This document shows positions 1 through 11,716 of a stretch of DNA of 64,000 bases, piece by piece. The notes beneath the pieces are model-generated. The model was given only the letters and a program-made list of their open reading frames with translations. It was not told where the DNA came from and did not search any database. Position numbers and translations under genes: made by a program. How positions within the stretch are numbered: position 1 is the first letter of the stretch; the number at the start of each line of letters is the position of its first letter. Source of the DNA: Cyanodermella asteris (lineage: Eukaryota > Ascomycota > Lecanoromycetes > Ostropales > Stictidaceae); contig UYJD01000006.1 in assembly GCA_900618795.1 (NCBI GenBank), positions 850,785 through 914,784 of the forward strand. Reading direction: 5' to 3'.

Positions 1-3000
1 CTTGGCAAATTCTTCAAGCAATATAGGATCGGTTTCGGAGGCGGCTGTGGACATTGGGCCTGCTTGGGTCAACGGATCGAGTGTATCGACCTTGCTCTTG
101 ACATGATTCATCATGAGCTCAAGTTCCTTTATATCGTCGCGCTCAAGCGCTTTCGGAGCATCCGGATCAGCCACCACAACAGCACCGTCTCTCGCGGCGG
201 AATCACTGCCGCGGCGTTCAAGCTGCATTTTGTGCAACTGCTCGATATCCTTCTTGAGAGTCGCCATCCCATCCTTGAGAGCTTCCAACGACTCATGGCT
301 AGTGTTCTCCTGCTCGGATCGGTTTGCGAGCTTGCTGAAATCGGCTTTCAGCTCATCAAGGCCGCCATTGAAGGCGTCAAGCAGCTCACTGGTATTAGAC
401 AGATAGCTTTCAGCACCGTCGCGAGCACCCGAAGGAATACGACACTGCTCGACTGCATCCCTCACTGTGTCGAAGATCTCCTCTCTGGACAGGTCGTTCC
501 CGACACGAGTGACAGCTCCGGATAAGGATTCTCGAATCTGCTGAAGCTCTTCACTGATCTTGGCCGGCAGGTCATTGTCCACAGAAGACGGTGCAGCCTT
601 GACAGTATTGGTTTCCAACGCATTGAACCCGTCTCGGATAGCATCGAGGAGCTCTTCGCGGCCTCCCAGAGATTGATCATCCGTCCGAAGTAGGCCAGTC
701 AGTGTGGAACGCAAGTGTTCGAATTCTTTTTCCATAGAGTCAAGAATCTCACTTGTGTTGGAAGCACCGCCAGCTGACTGGCGAATCGTCTCCAGTGATC
801 CACCAAGCTCGACGCGCAACTGGTCAAGCCCCTCGCGGACTGTGTCGATAATCTCGTCCTTGCCGGTGACGTCCGACGCTCGATCAACATATGATTCGAT
901 GTTGGATCTCAAAGTCTCCATGCCGTCCTTAAGAGCATCCAAGACTTGCTCTGTATCTCGACCGTTCGCCGCAGAGTATTGCTGAAACTCCGATTTCATC
1001 TCGTCGATAAGACCTTGAGTCCGATCCAGAACCTCCGTGTTGAGCTCACCCATTGGCAGATCTTGCAGACCTACTTTAACAGCAGTGATCAGGTCGTCAG
1101 CCTCGATGCTCAAGGTAGCGTCTTTTGGTTCGTGGTTCTGCAAACCCTCTTTGACTGTCGCTAGGATCTCGTCCCTTGAGAAATCAACACCACGGGATTG
1201 AGCCTCTGCGGGAACAGGGAAATCGAACGTCTCCAAGCACTCTCGAACAGCGTTCATAATTTCTTCTTTGGTAATTGACACCTCAGTCTCCGGGGGCGGC
1301 GGCGGTTTGAAGTCTTCCAGACCTTGACGAACAGCATCCATGACTTCCTCGTAGGTAGTCGCGCCGAGAGTGGTCTCGCTGTCTTTCGGCTTGTGTTGTT
1401 CTAAGCCCTCTCTGATGCAGTCGAGTATCTCATCACGATCTAAGCCATCCATGTCGATGGACAAGTCAGGCTTGTAGTTCTCCCAGGCCTCCTTGACGGC
1501 CTCCATGATCGCTTCCTTCTCAGCAGCAGGATCCTTCTCATGCACGACAGCCTGCTGTGGCTTAGGAAGCTCTTTCAGAGCACTGCTGACAACATTGAAG
1601 ATCTCTTGACTGTCAACCACGCTCCGTGACATCGCTGAGGCACCAGACTGGCGTCTGTGTTCCTGCATAATTTTGTCGAAGTGCTCCTTGAGCTCCATCA
1701 GACCTTCCTGCACAATCTCTGTGATCTCCTCGCGGTCTGGACCGGGCGCGGAAACCTCAGAGGGCTCGATCGATTTTGCGAACTCCTTTTGCTCGAGCTT
1801 TTTCGCGATCTCTCGGCCCATACCTAAGACCTCTCCGCGAAGCTCGCGAACCAGAGCTTTGGTTTCTGCCGTGAGGCCGCCACTTTCCGAGACACTGTCC
1901 TTGAGCCGCTTGAGCAGTTTCATGACCTCATCGTTGACAATCACGTTGGTTGTGGTGGATTTCGGATCCTGGGCATCCGGCATCCTGGAGCTGCGGTTCA
2001 CCTCGGCAAGTCTGGTCTGCGCAGCTCTCATCATGCTCATGGGCGAGCTTCCAGTAATATCTGAAGTGATGTCGCGAGGCTGATCGATCTTGACAAGAGC
2101 TCGGCTCTGTGCATTGTCCTTGATCAGTCCTAGAATCTCGTCCAACTTCCTTCCAACATTGTCGCGGTCTGCGCTACCATCCTTCAAAAGTGAAACAATC
2201 TCGCCAAGTCTCTTCGTAACTTGAGGATCGGGCACTATGTTCGTCGACTTCTCGAGAGGCTCTGGATGGTCCGGAATTTCCGCCACTGCTGCTTGTAGCT
2301 TCTCCTGGCCATCCTTGGTGGCCATCTCCCTATGGATCTTCTCCAAGAGGGCGATGCTAGCCGCGCCTTCGATTGTATACGGGTTGGGCGTCTGACTTCC
2401 TCCAGCAAGACTAGCAGAGAAAGGTGTCGGAATCCGGGGCATGGAGAAGCTTTTTTGGGTTGTTGGCGAAGGCTTCTCAAGGAAGTCCGCTTGAGGGCTT
2501 GCGCTGCGCTGCCGCAAATCTCGCCCGGATTCTTGCAGAAATTTCAACTCGTCCCTCTTCGCTTGGACATCTTTGAGCAGCTCCTTCAAGGTCTGCCGGA
2601 TGTCTTCGTCACGAGCGTGGGTCGCATCGCGCAGTCCGGACAAATCGGTCGCATTGTCCTTGCTCCTCCGGCTCAGCTGGGCCATTTCTCGCTGGAGGCT
2701 CGTGCATATGCTAGTGAGACTCAGGATCTGAGTGGCGATGCCTTCGAATGACTGCGGCTGCCTCACCAAAGCACCAACGTTGCTGCTGGTCGGTGTTGAG
2801 TTCGGCGAGTCCGTATCCTCCTTCTTCTCCGCAGGCGGCGCCTGGAGTGCCTTCATAGTCGCGGACTGTGGCGATGGTTCGCCCGTGATTGCACGCGAAG
2901 CTCTGGATTGCGGCCTGAGCTCTGGAAAAGTGTTTGTGAAATCCCTCAAAGTGGGCTCAGATCCTTGTCGCGTCGGACTTGATTCTGGTGTTCTGTAGTC

Positions 3001-3499
3001 GAAGTTTGACTTCCTGTCCCTGGTCGGTGACAAAGGTGACGGGCGAATGTTTTCTGGCTGGAAAGAGTTCATGCGCCGGTGCAATGGACCCCTGATCAAT
3101 GACTTTTCGAAGCCTTTCTCTGGTGATCGAGGCGGCAAAGGATTTGTGACATAATTGCTCTCTCGACTTTTAGCAGCGAGTGCTTCTGCCGCAGCAGCAA
3201 TATTTGGCGACGCTGATGGCCTCGACACCGGACTGGACCGGCCAGGATTCAGTGGCAGAGGTGGAGGTGCCCTGGCAGGATCTGAGCTATCCCACCTACG
3301 AGATAGTCAGTAAATCCCTCTGAATAGCTTCACGCAACCATCGATAGTTGCGAGTCGAAACCAAGACCACCCGGAACTGGTGTGACAACGGGAGACGGGA
3401 GAAAACATACATTGGTATGATGCGACCGGCATCACTTGCCGAATGCTGATGCTTGGAAAGGTACTCCTCACGTGAGTCCTCGCTTCCAGTGTCAGACAT
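1..3499 (-). CDS. Large repeat-rich coiled-coil protein, unknown function (3' end outside window)
   Basis: Two exons are seen, 3411-3499 and 1-3295, joined by a GTATGT..TAG intron that splits a Met codon. The reading frame stays open to the window edge, giving at least 1128 residues. The first ~30 residues are polar (MSDTGSEDSREEY). Residues to about 500 are Ser/Pro-rich and probably disordered. From about residue 550 to the edge comes a degenerate tandem repeat with units of 25-31 residues around a core like DEILDCIREGLEQHKP, EEVMDAVRQGLEDFKP or DEIIDTVREGLDQLR; I count roughly 15 units. No catalytic domain, signal peptide or membrane segment is visible. The amphipathic heptad-like units suggest a structural or scaffolding helical rod. 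Similar fungal proteins are often loosely labelled 'chromosome segregation ATPase', but no ATPase motif is present here. The function is unknown; that the gene is real is well supported. Confidence 0.8.
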
Positions 3500-4011
3500 G
3501 GTGAGTTGCTGCTGTGTAGGTAGGGATGGGGTTGATGGATCGGTCTCTGGAATGTCGGCGCCGCCTAGAATGGCATAGCAAGAGACAGCTGCGCTATCCG
3601 CACGTGGAAAGCAAGCTGCTAGCAATGCTCGCTCGACAAGCTCTAGAGACAATCAAATTCGAGTGTATTGACTTGCAGGCCGTTATGCAAAGAACAATGA
3701 GAGCAGCGGATGGAGCGTGGACGGCCTTACGTAGGTCTTTCTGCAGTACAACTCGCAGTGATGCCCAAGAGCTTCGCAATTGTTTTGTTTACTTCGGCTC
3801 GGTAGATCGGACGCTTCCATTCGCTGGCCCGGCCTTGGCACTGACGCCCATCGATGACAGCCGCGGCGGAGTTTTACGCCGATTGATTCTCAAATTATGT
3901 AAGCAATGACCCTCTCCCGGAAGTAGGGCTCACACACCGAGCGCAAAGTGCTGGCCAGTGAACTTCGACCTCACGACAGCAACTTTTTCGACAAACGCCA
4001 ACACCGCGAAC
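3500..4011. promoter_or_regulatory. Divergent promoter region, coiled-coil gene / L27
   Basis: This is 512 bases between two divergent start codons. No ORF of note lies in it. It should hold both promoters, but I recognise no specific factor site. Confidence 0.5.
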
Positions 4012-4606
4012 ATGAAGTGTACGTGTCAATCCATACGGTCAAATAACTCCTACTGATTAAGGTTACAGTCCTCAAAGTTGGCCGTGTCGCCATCATCACC
4101 CGCGGCAGATACGCTGGCAAGAAGGTACGGAAAATCCCTGCAACAGCTCGACGTCTTGCGCGGCATCACGGAAGGTGTTCAAGAGCAATGTACTGAGATT
4201 GCGGATATAGGTTGTCATCATTCAGCCCCAGGACCAAGGCACCAAGGCCCATGGATTTCCCCACGCCCTTGTTGCGGGCATCGAGCGCTATCCCTCCACC
4301 ATCACACGCCGCATGTCCAAGGCCCGTCAGACGAAGCGATCAAAGGTCAAGCCATTCATCAAGGTGATCAACTACAACCACTTGATGCCCACTCGTTACA
4401 CGTTGGAGTTGGAGGGCTTGAAGGGCGTCGTCACTGGCGAGACTTTCAAGGAGCCGTCGCAGCGTGAGGATGCCAAGAAGACCGTGAAGAAGACCTTGGA
4501 GGAGCGATACACAAGTGGAAAGAACAGATGGTTCTTCACCCCTTTACGTGAGTCGGAATTGATGTTGACGGTATGTGCATCGTACTAACGTTGGATAGGG
4601 TTCTGA
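4012..4606 (+). CDS. RPL27: 60S ribosomal protein L27 (eL27)
   Basis: Four exons: 4012-4018, 4069-4124, 4211-4547 and 4599-4606, giving 135 residues, the normal eL27 length. The protein starts [21 protein letters not shown] and ends with the family-typical [11 protein letters not shown]. The first coding exon has only 7 bases and the last only 8 (completing Arg, then Phe and stop), so an unspliced reading would miss both ends. Introns are 50, 86 and 51 bases with GTACGT, GTACGG and GTGAGT donors. eL27 is a structural protein of the large cytosolic subunit. Introns very near the start codon are common in fungal ribosomal protein genes. The call is secure. Confidence 0.96.
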
Positions 4607-7069
4607 ACGGTGTTTACGGTTTGCTGGCAGTCTGGAGTGATGAAAACGGCATGTACAGGTTTTACGCGGGCTACCGGACATAGCGTTGCTCTTCTGGGCG
4701 AATGAAACGATTTCAAGCAAGCTTTTTGCGACCAGGTCTCGACGTGTCTGGGAATGAGAAGGATTTCCCGTGTCTGAACGTTTCGCAGAATATTGTCCGG
4801 CATTTCGCAAGGAACTCGCGCGCTCTGCAAACCTTCAATCTCTTCCGCGACTGAATTTGGCTGCGCCTCGAGTTCAATATTCCAGGCACATGAAAAGTCT
4901 CGCAATGACGAGATGGGAGGCATAACAGATCCAGAACGTAACTGATGGCACATCACACAGAATTTGAAATTTCCGATACCGACGTCCAACCGACCAGACG
5001 TGGACTTGATACAACATCTGTCTGGACAACTCTCGGTGTAATTGGATCTCTGAGTACTTGGGATTCCTGGAGTATTGAGTCGCAATTTGTTGGTCCGCCT
5101 GCCTGCTTGTAGAGTTCGCACCTATGACTGAACATATTTGGAGACTGCCCCAGTACTTACGAGCTGCAGGACTAATGACAGTTATAGCGAGACAGCACCT
5201 TCTCACACATTCTCAGCCAGTGTTGGCACTTCTTGACAATGACGACATTTGTGCCCCTCGACTACAATCAAGCCGGATTGCCGACAAGGAGGATATCGCA
5301 GAGTCGGGCCACGTGTATTCCGTGGTTTCAGAGCATGCGGTTGTGTGCAATCCAGATTGCATGTGTCGATCAATATTCGCCAGGATTTGCAACGAATCAG
5401 AGCCAAGACTGTCAGTCTTGGTCCACAGCAGACTGATAGTCGTGAACCCACGATGCAAGTCCGAGCTTTCCGAAAACTAAGCCGTACTTTATCCCTCAGT
5501 GCGACATGCTCTTTGAGACTCAACCTAGGAGGGTCGAATTCTGCTGAATATAAGACGAAGCTTACACGAACTTTCTCGAAGGAAGCAATTCGATCTTGCG
5601 ATCCATTTCTGGGACCCCTAGATACCGCGCACCTAGCAAATAGTTCTAATTCTTGGGCCTATCAAAGTATTGGAAGTGGGGTCTTGTTTGTAACTTATTT
5701 GAAAAGCCTGTGAGTGACTCTCCGCATAGAGAGTGTTGGCAGCTCGTGTTTTGTTTCGAAAAACGTTTCTTTGGCTGGAAATACATCGAACTTGCTCCAG
5801 CTAATACTGAACTATGTACGCCTGCCACACAATCAGTCATTCGGCCACTGCATTCAACGACTTGAGCTAGTGATTATCGCCATATCAGCGTCAGATCACG
5901 ATCATACGGCAGTGTTGGGACAAGAAGCATGCAATCCTTCGTACTGAAGATCAATCCGAGCGGTCGAAAATCAAGGTTTCGAGCTGACCCGAGTCAATTA
6001 CCTAACAACGAGGCTTGACGTAAACGGCTCGGGGAGTCTGATCATCTCCAGGCCGACCATCCATATACGACTTACTACACTCTCGATAGGATTTTGACTT
6101 CTAGCTAACCCCTTATCACCGTCTTCCGCGGACAGCCGCGCACGTACTTTGCCTATTCAGGCGGTTCGGTGGACGCAGTACGCGGCGCATGAGTCTCCGT
6201 GACAGAACTTCCTTTGTCCGCAACTCAACCACTCCTCCTCACCGGACCATGCTGATCGGTGATCACAAAGGTGGCGCAAGGTGGTCAGATCACGCTTCAT
6301 CCTTGGGGCCAAACCGCAGAGCTGGTCCGGTAGGCACCTGTCGAGGTTCCGAACGCGAGAAGGTTTGGCGTGAGCATTCCTGCACGTCGTCCTCAATCTG
6401 CGCAGAGGCCAGCAGGTGCCTCAAGTCACCAAAGGTCTGCTTACTGTTACGTCAGCCAGGAAGGTACACAAGCAGCCGCATATACGAGGCTATCAAGGCG
6501 GGTGGACAAAAGTCGTGGCGCATCCTCAGTACTGACTCGCTGCAAAGTATGCGCCACGACTTTTGCCCACCCGCCTTGCTATCCCATGTCCCACTTTCTA
6601 GCAATGTCTGAAGCAATTTTCTGTTCGTATCGTCTCTTGTAGCATCATTCACTGCACGTCAAAGAATTGAATCATGGACAACTATTACCCCGCGTTTCTA
6701 GCAATTTGTACAATCGTCCGACGGAACTGTACGTGCCAAAATTTACTCTTTTCACCTCTTTCAAGTTGCGTGGTCGCCAGTGCCTATGACCCCACGAGAG
6801 TCATCTTCAGCCGTATTCTCATCTTACTAAAACATTGTGGGCTAAGCGTCGCGGCGTTTTGCCCAATACGTCGACACGCTCGTTCCAAGTGAGGTGCGGA
6901 ACATTCTGCTCCTTCGCGCAGGGCTGACATGGCTTTACGGCCATGATCTAGAGCACCTCCACATGTGAGCACATGGATTTTGAGTTCAAAGCTCAGAATA
7001 ATCTTCTCGTGACAATGGAGCGGCTGCAGAGCGAAGGTGCGTCCGCGTACAAGTCAGGCTTCTGGGAAG
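4607..7069. other. Gene-poor intergenic DNA
   Basis: About 2.5 kb lie between L27 and the lipase. Only short overlapping ORFs on both strands are present, none with a recognisable motif. The one structured item is the fold-back element at 6494-6578. Base composition is not extreme. Confidence 0.6.
6494..6578. mobile_element. 85-base fold-back (MITE-like) element with 4-base target duplication
   Basis: Two 30-base arms, 6494-6523 and 6549-6578, are inverted copies with one mismatch, separated by a 25-base loop. The arm starts CAAGGCGGGTGG and continues into AAAAGTCGTGGCGCAT. Directly outside, CTAT occurs on both sides (6490-6493 and 6579-6582), as expected for a 4-base target-site duplication. 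The arm is clearly related to the ends of the element at 22827-23046 (shared CAAGGCGGGT and AAGTCGT blocks). There is no coding capacity, so movement would depend on a transposase encoded elsewhere. The near-identical arms suggest a fairly recent insertion, or one kept as a hairpin. Superfamily not assigned. Confidence 0.75.
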
Positions 7070-7077
7070 TATAAAAA
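7070..7077 (+). promoter_or_regulatory. TATA box of the lipase gene
   Basis: TATAAAAA lies 65 bases upstream of the lipase ATG. This is a canonical TATA element at a sensible distance for a regulated secreted-enzyme gene, with room for a short leader. Confidence 0.6.
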
Positions 7078-7141
7078 CCCTTCATTATGCCCAGCCTGGA
7101 GTCCCCCATCGCAATATCCTTGCCTCGACAGGTTTCTCAAA

Positions 7142-8608
7142 ATGCGCAGCTTCAATCTCATCGCAAGCCTCGCGGCTCTACTCGCCGTCCAGAGCAATGC
7201 TCAGTCCCCGACCTTACCCAGTCAAGATCCCTTCTACAGCCAACCGGCAAACATCTCCGCATATAAGCCCGGAGACCTGATCAGGCTAAGATCCATTCCG
7301 CCGACCCTGCAGGGTGCGTTCGGCACCTTTATCGTCAAGAATGCCACCCAGTTCATGTACAGAACGACCGACAGCTTGGGAGCCAGTGTCGCCGCCGTCG
7401 CCACGTTCCTGGTCCCCAACAGCTTCAATGCAAACTCAAGCAGTCTTCTGGCATACTCTGCGGCTTATGATTCTGCCAATAATAACTGCTCGCCTTCGTA
7501 CTCTATCCGGCCGGGTGCGAATAACTCAATCAGTATCGACGCCATAGTGGTAAGTATCCAACCACCTCAGTCATAACGACGTTTTACTGAAAATCAACCA
7601 AGATCCAAGCTGCCCTGAGCAACGGCTGGTACGTCGTAACCCCCGACTATGAAGGCCTTCAAGCCGAATTTCTCGCCGGTATCCAATCCGGCCGCGGCGT
7701 GCTCGACTCCATCCGTGCCTCCTTGAACCGCACCACCATTGCGACCACCGGCCTCAGCTCCAGCGCCCACTACGCCATGTTCGGCTACTCGGGCGGTGCC
7801 CTCGCCTCCGAGTGGGCCTCCGAATTAGCACCGGCCTACGCCCCGGACCTGAATCGCTTCGTCGGCACCGCCATCGGTGGCCTGACTCCCAACGTCACCA
7901 ACGTCCTGCTAACCATCAACAACGGGAGCACCGTCGGCCTCGTCTTTGCAGGTTCCTACGGTCTCAGCAAGGCGTACGCCAACCTGTCGGCGTACATTGA
8001 CCAGCAGCTTGTTCCCAGCAAAAGGGCTCAGTACTTCAGCATCTCCAACGGGTGTCCGAGCCAGTATGGCAGTGAAGCGCAGAACATGAACTTCTTTTCG
8101 TATTTCACCTCGGGCATGGATATCGTATTCAGTAACGTTTTCAAGACTGTCACGAGCGGTTCTGGACAGATGGGCGTTCACGGCTTCCCGAAGCAGCCAC
8201 TGTATGTTTACAAGGGTGCTCAGGATGAGATCAGCCCCATCGTGGACACCGATCTGCTGATCAACAAATACTGTGCAAACGGAGTTACGATTGAGTACAC
8301 CAGAGATCTGGTAACGAATCACGAAGTGGAGGCGATTGTTGGAACCCCGGCAGCTTTGGGATGGCTTCAAGACAGGTTTGTTCCACATAGCGCTCTGACG
8401 AAAAACTAGACTAACCTTTTGCTTTCTCTCCTTCAGATTTGCGGGAAAACCTCTGAACCAGCAGAACACCTTCAACAACTGCGAGGTTCGGAATGTGACT
8501 CTGTTTGAAGTCGATGTGAACGCTGCCGCCGCGGCTTACAATAGCCAAGACCTTGCTCGGCAGTGGAAGAATCACCAGGACAAGAACGTCACTTTCGATG
8601 GATTCTAA
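7142..8608 (+). CDS. Secreted lipase (fungal LIP family)
   Basis: Three exons, 7142-7549, 7603-8375 and 8437-8608, encode 450 residues. The N-terminus (MRSFNLIASLAALLAVQSNAQ) is a signal peptide cleaved about residue 20. The body fits the secretory lipase family (Candida LIP / Aspergillus secretory lipases) with an alpha/beta hydrolase fold. The nucleophile motif GYSGG is at residues 197-201 (Ser199). Likely acid and base are Asp344 (in KGAQDEISP) and His376 (in TNHEVEA). Several N-x-S/T sites suit a secreted glycoprotein. Expected activity is hydrolysis of triacylglycerols or other esters outside the cell. The first ATG after the TATA box was chosen, because it begins the signal peptide. The gene is convergent with Sof1 and looks intact. 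Confidence 0.9.
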
Positions 8609-8804
8609 GCGGTACTATGCACAAGTTCGAGAGAGCTTGTCCACACAACGTATCGAACTCTGCACGGCTAACAAGATAATCAAACCAAATCGGGGGCATT
8701 CTAGCATCACGAAATGATTGTCATTGAAATCAGCCATAGGGTATCTAGATGTAGCCGTTCCGTCCCAAACGCCGGTTGCCACTGGCATGCAATCATACAA
8801 TGCT

Positions 8805-10194
8805 TTACTTTTCCGTCGCCAAAATGATCTTCTCCCTCTCGGGCTTCCTTGGCTTGGTGCCCTTCTTGCTGTGTCGCCGTTCGTTGTCCTCTTTTCTCTT
8901 GATCGCTGCCAGTTCCTCGTTCTTTATCTCGCCAGCCTTCTTCACTCTCTTCGGAACGTGTCTGTGCTTTTGGATTCGTCTGATTTCTGGCATATGCTTG
9001 TATCGCTCCGTGAGAGCCGCATCGTACTCCAATTTCTGTCGTTGTCTAGCAGACTTGACTCCTTCGCGGTGGTTTGCGTGTACCCGCCACAGGCGAATGT
9101 TGCCGTCGTCGCTGCCCGATAGCAGGTATTTGTTGTCCGGGGTGAACTGGGCGGCAAACACTCGCTGCATGCGCTGGGTGTGGTAGATGTCTCTCGAGTG
9201 ACCGCTTGAGCGCTCCCACAGGCGAATCGTCTTGTCGTATGAGGCAGTCACAAGCTCCTCGCCGGTCGGACTGAATTCAACGTCCATGACGGCTGCGACA
9301 TGGTCCTTCAAAACGTTCAACGCCCGGTCCATCTTTCTCATGTCAAATATGTAAGCATTATGGTCCTCGTTTGCGACAGCGAAATTGAATGCCTCCATTG
9401 GATTCCAAGAGACAGCGTTCGATGCCATGGATAGGATGGTCTTGGAAACGGCGGAGGACGTGCGTAAGTCATACATGACAACACTCCGGTCGAGTCCGGT
9501 GGATGCAAGTATCGAAGTCTCGACTTGGTTGAACCGCACGGACGTGATAGTGTCTGAGGAAGTAGGCCAGCGAAGTGTTTGTGTAGGGGCACTTGATGGT
9601 CTGGATGTGTCGTAGATCGAGAGGACACTGGATGAGGCAGCGAAAGCGGGAAGCGAGCGATGGTGAGAAACTCCAGTAAATGCAGAATTTCCAAGCCATG
9701 TTGCCTCTGGAGCAGCTTCCGGATCGGGGCCATACGGGTTCCAAAGCTTGACGGTCTTGTCTGCCGCACACGACAGAAGCTTACGTTCCTTCGTCCAACA
9801 TATCTCCTTTACAATATTGTCGTGGGCTTTCACCTGGCACATCTCCTCCCGGCTAGACACATCCCAAACCTTCACGACGCCATCACCGGAGGCACTTGCC
9901 ACACGCTCCAATGATTCTGGGTCCTTGGCCAGAGTGTATACACCATCGACATGACCACGTCCAAGCTGCCCAACGAAAGGAGCCGCAAACATGCGGTCCA
10001 ATTTCGTTGCCGTCAGAGCTCGTGTGTATTCTCTTGCTCGTTCGAATGGATGGAGTGCGGGATCAAGATTTCGGGGCTGCCGGGCCACTGTCGAGCCTGG
10101 CGCCTGGTGGGCGTCCGCTGAGCGGCTGATTGCTTTGATTTTCTAGTAATGTTAGCATGGCAGCCTTTTTCTTGAGAACAGCGCAACTTACCAT
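8805..10194 (-). CDS. SOF1: Sof1/DCAF13, U3 snoRNP WD40 protein
   Basis: Exons are 10192-10194 (only the ATG) and 8805-10142, 446 residues. After the ATG a GTAAGT..TAG intron of 49 bases intervenes; exon 2 then reads KIKAISRSADAHQAPGST before VARQPRNLDPALHPFERARE. The MKIKAISR start matches what I recall of Sof1 N-termini. The unspliced frame has no ATG before the conserved block (a GTG stands there), which supports the tiny first exon. Seven or so WD40 repeats span about residues 60-350. The last ~90 residues form the basic Sof1 C-terminal domain. Sof1 is an SSU-processome component needed for 18S rRNA maturation in the nucleolus. It shares a 253-base divergent promoter with RPN6. Confidence 0.94.
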
Positions 10195-10447
10195 GGTGGG
10201 ATGGTGATTTAGAATATCTGCCAGAAAATCGCATCTCAAGAATCTTGACGGAGTTGGGTCCGCACTGGCGCCGCGATTCCGCTGACTTCACAGCGGGCAG
10301 CTTGCCCTTCTGGAGCTTACTGCTGCCGCCAACCACCTCGGGCAAGCTCCAAAACCAACTCGCCTCTACCTCTCCTCCTGTCGCGGTTCCACACTCGGTA
10401 GCGAGTCTGTACGTGTCATAAGCTCATCTACATCACCACTACCCATC
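10195..10447. promoter_or_regulatory. Divergent promoter, SOF1 / RPN6
   Basis: Only 253 bases separate the two start codons, so both promoters must overlap or lie very close. I see no clear TATA box and no proteasome-associated PACE element. Confidence 0.5.
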
Positions 10448-11716
10448 ATGGCACCTCTCCCAGAAGGCAAGATCGCGGAGGCGAAAGAGCTGGCGAAGAA
10501 GGACCCGCCCAAGGCAGAAGCACTGTACAAGGAGATCCTCGCGCAAGGTCCTGGCACCGGCGAGGCTTCGTCGCGCACATATGAGGAAGCCCTGATTGGC
10601 CTGGGAGAGTTGTACCGTGACCACCGAAAGCAGAAGGACCTGGCGGAGCTCGTGGAGAACACGCGATCAACATTGTCGGCATTTGCAAAAGCAAAGACTG
10701 CAAAGCTCATTCGCCAGTTGCTCGACTTCTACAATGACATTCCGAATAGCATTCGAACCCACATGAGCGTCACAAAGTCGTGTATTGAGTGGGCAAAATC
10801 AGAACGCAGGTCCTTTCTTCGACAGAACCTAGAAACAAGGCTTGTCCAGCTTCACATGCAGCAGCAGGAATACCATGCAGCTCTGGGTCTCATCAACAGC
10901 CTGTTACGAGAGCTGAAGAGACTGGATGATAAGCTGGTGCTTGTGGAGGTTCAGTTATTGGAGTCTCGCGTCTACCATGCTCTTGGGCACCAAGCTAAAG
11001 CCAAGGCCGCGCTCACATCCGCAAGGACGTCTGCTGCAGCCGTCTACACCCCTCCACTTCTTCAGGCTGGCCTGGACATGCAGTCGGGCATGCTGCACGC
11101 GGAGGACCAGGATTTCAACACAGCCTTCTCCTATTTCATTGAGGCCTTGGAAGGCTACCACGCCCAGGAATCCACGACTCTCGCCACGTCCGCGCTACAG
11201 TACATGCTTCTCTGCAAGATTATGCTCAACTTACCTGACGATGTGAACAACTTACTCACCTCCAAGCAGGGCCAGCGTTACAGCGGGAAGGGTCTCGAGG
11301 CGATGAAGGCAGTTGCAAGGGCACACGCGAACCGATCCTTGGAGGAGTATGAGAAGACGCTCAGCGACTACAGATATGAGCTGGGCTCGGATGCATTTGT
11401 ACGAAATCACTTGCGAAAATTGTACGACAACCTCTTGGAGCAGAACCTGGTCAAGGTCATCGAGCCGTTCTCGAGGGTGGAGATTGATCATATCGCGAAG
11501 CTGGTCGGACTGGACCAGGAGAAGATCGAGCAAAAGTTGAGCCAGATGATTCTCGACAAGGTGATCATTGGTGTGTTGGACCAGGGTGCGGGATGCCTGA
11601 TTGTCTACGACGAGGCGGAACGGGATCAGGCCTACGATGCCGCGTTGGACACGATTGGGAAGTTGAGCAATGTGGTCGATGTGCTGTACACTAACCAGGC
11701 CTCCATGCTAGAGTGA
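10448..11716 (+). CDS. RPN6: 26S proteasome regulatory subunit Rpn6 (PSMD11)
   Basis: A single uninterrupted exon of 422 residues, the usual Rpn6 length. An N-terminal run of TPR-like helical repeats (about 1-230) is followed by a PCI domain (about 250-390) and a C-terminal helix ending DVLYTNQASMLE. The block VKVIEPFSRVEIDHIAKLVGL is the typical winged-helix part of the PCI domain in Rpn6. The subunit clamps the proteasome lid to the 20S core and base. The ATG follows a short leader and begins MAPLPEGKIAEAKEL. Confidence 0.95.
   Translation: MAPLPEGKIAEAKELAKKDPPKAEALYKEILAQGPGTGEASSRTYEEALIGLGELYRDHRKQKDLAELVENTRSTLSAFAKAKTAKLIRQLLDFYNDIPNSIRTHMSVTKSCIEWAKSERRSFLRQNLETRLVQLHMQQQEYHAALGLINSLLRELKRLDDKLVLVEVQLLESRVYHALGHQAKAKAALTSARTSAAAVYTPPLLQAGLDMQSGMLHAEDQDFNTAFSYFIEALEGYHAQESTTLATSALQYMLLCKIMLNLPDDVNNLLTSKQGQRYSGKGLEAMKAVARAHANRSLEEYEKTLSDYRYELGSDAFVRNHLRKLYDNLLEQNLVKVIEPFSRVEIDHIAKLVGLDQEKIEQKLSQMILDKVIIGVLDQGAGCLIVYDEAERDQAYDAALDTIGKLSNVVDVLYTNQASMLE

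Noticed and set aside
4585-5121. A 178-residue minus-strand ORF overlapping the 3' end of L27.
   Set aside because: It overlaps the last L27 intron and exon, has no recognisable domain, and has scattered Cys/Arg/Pro composition typical of chance frames.
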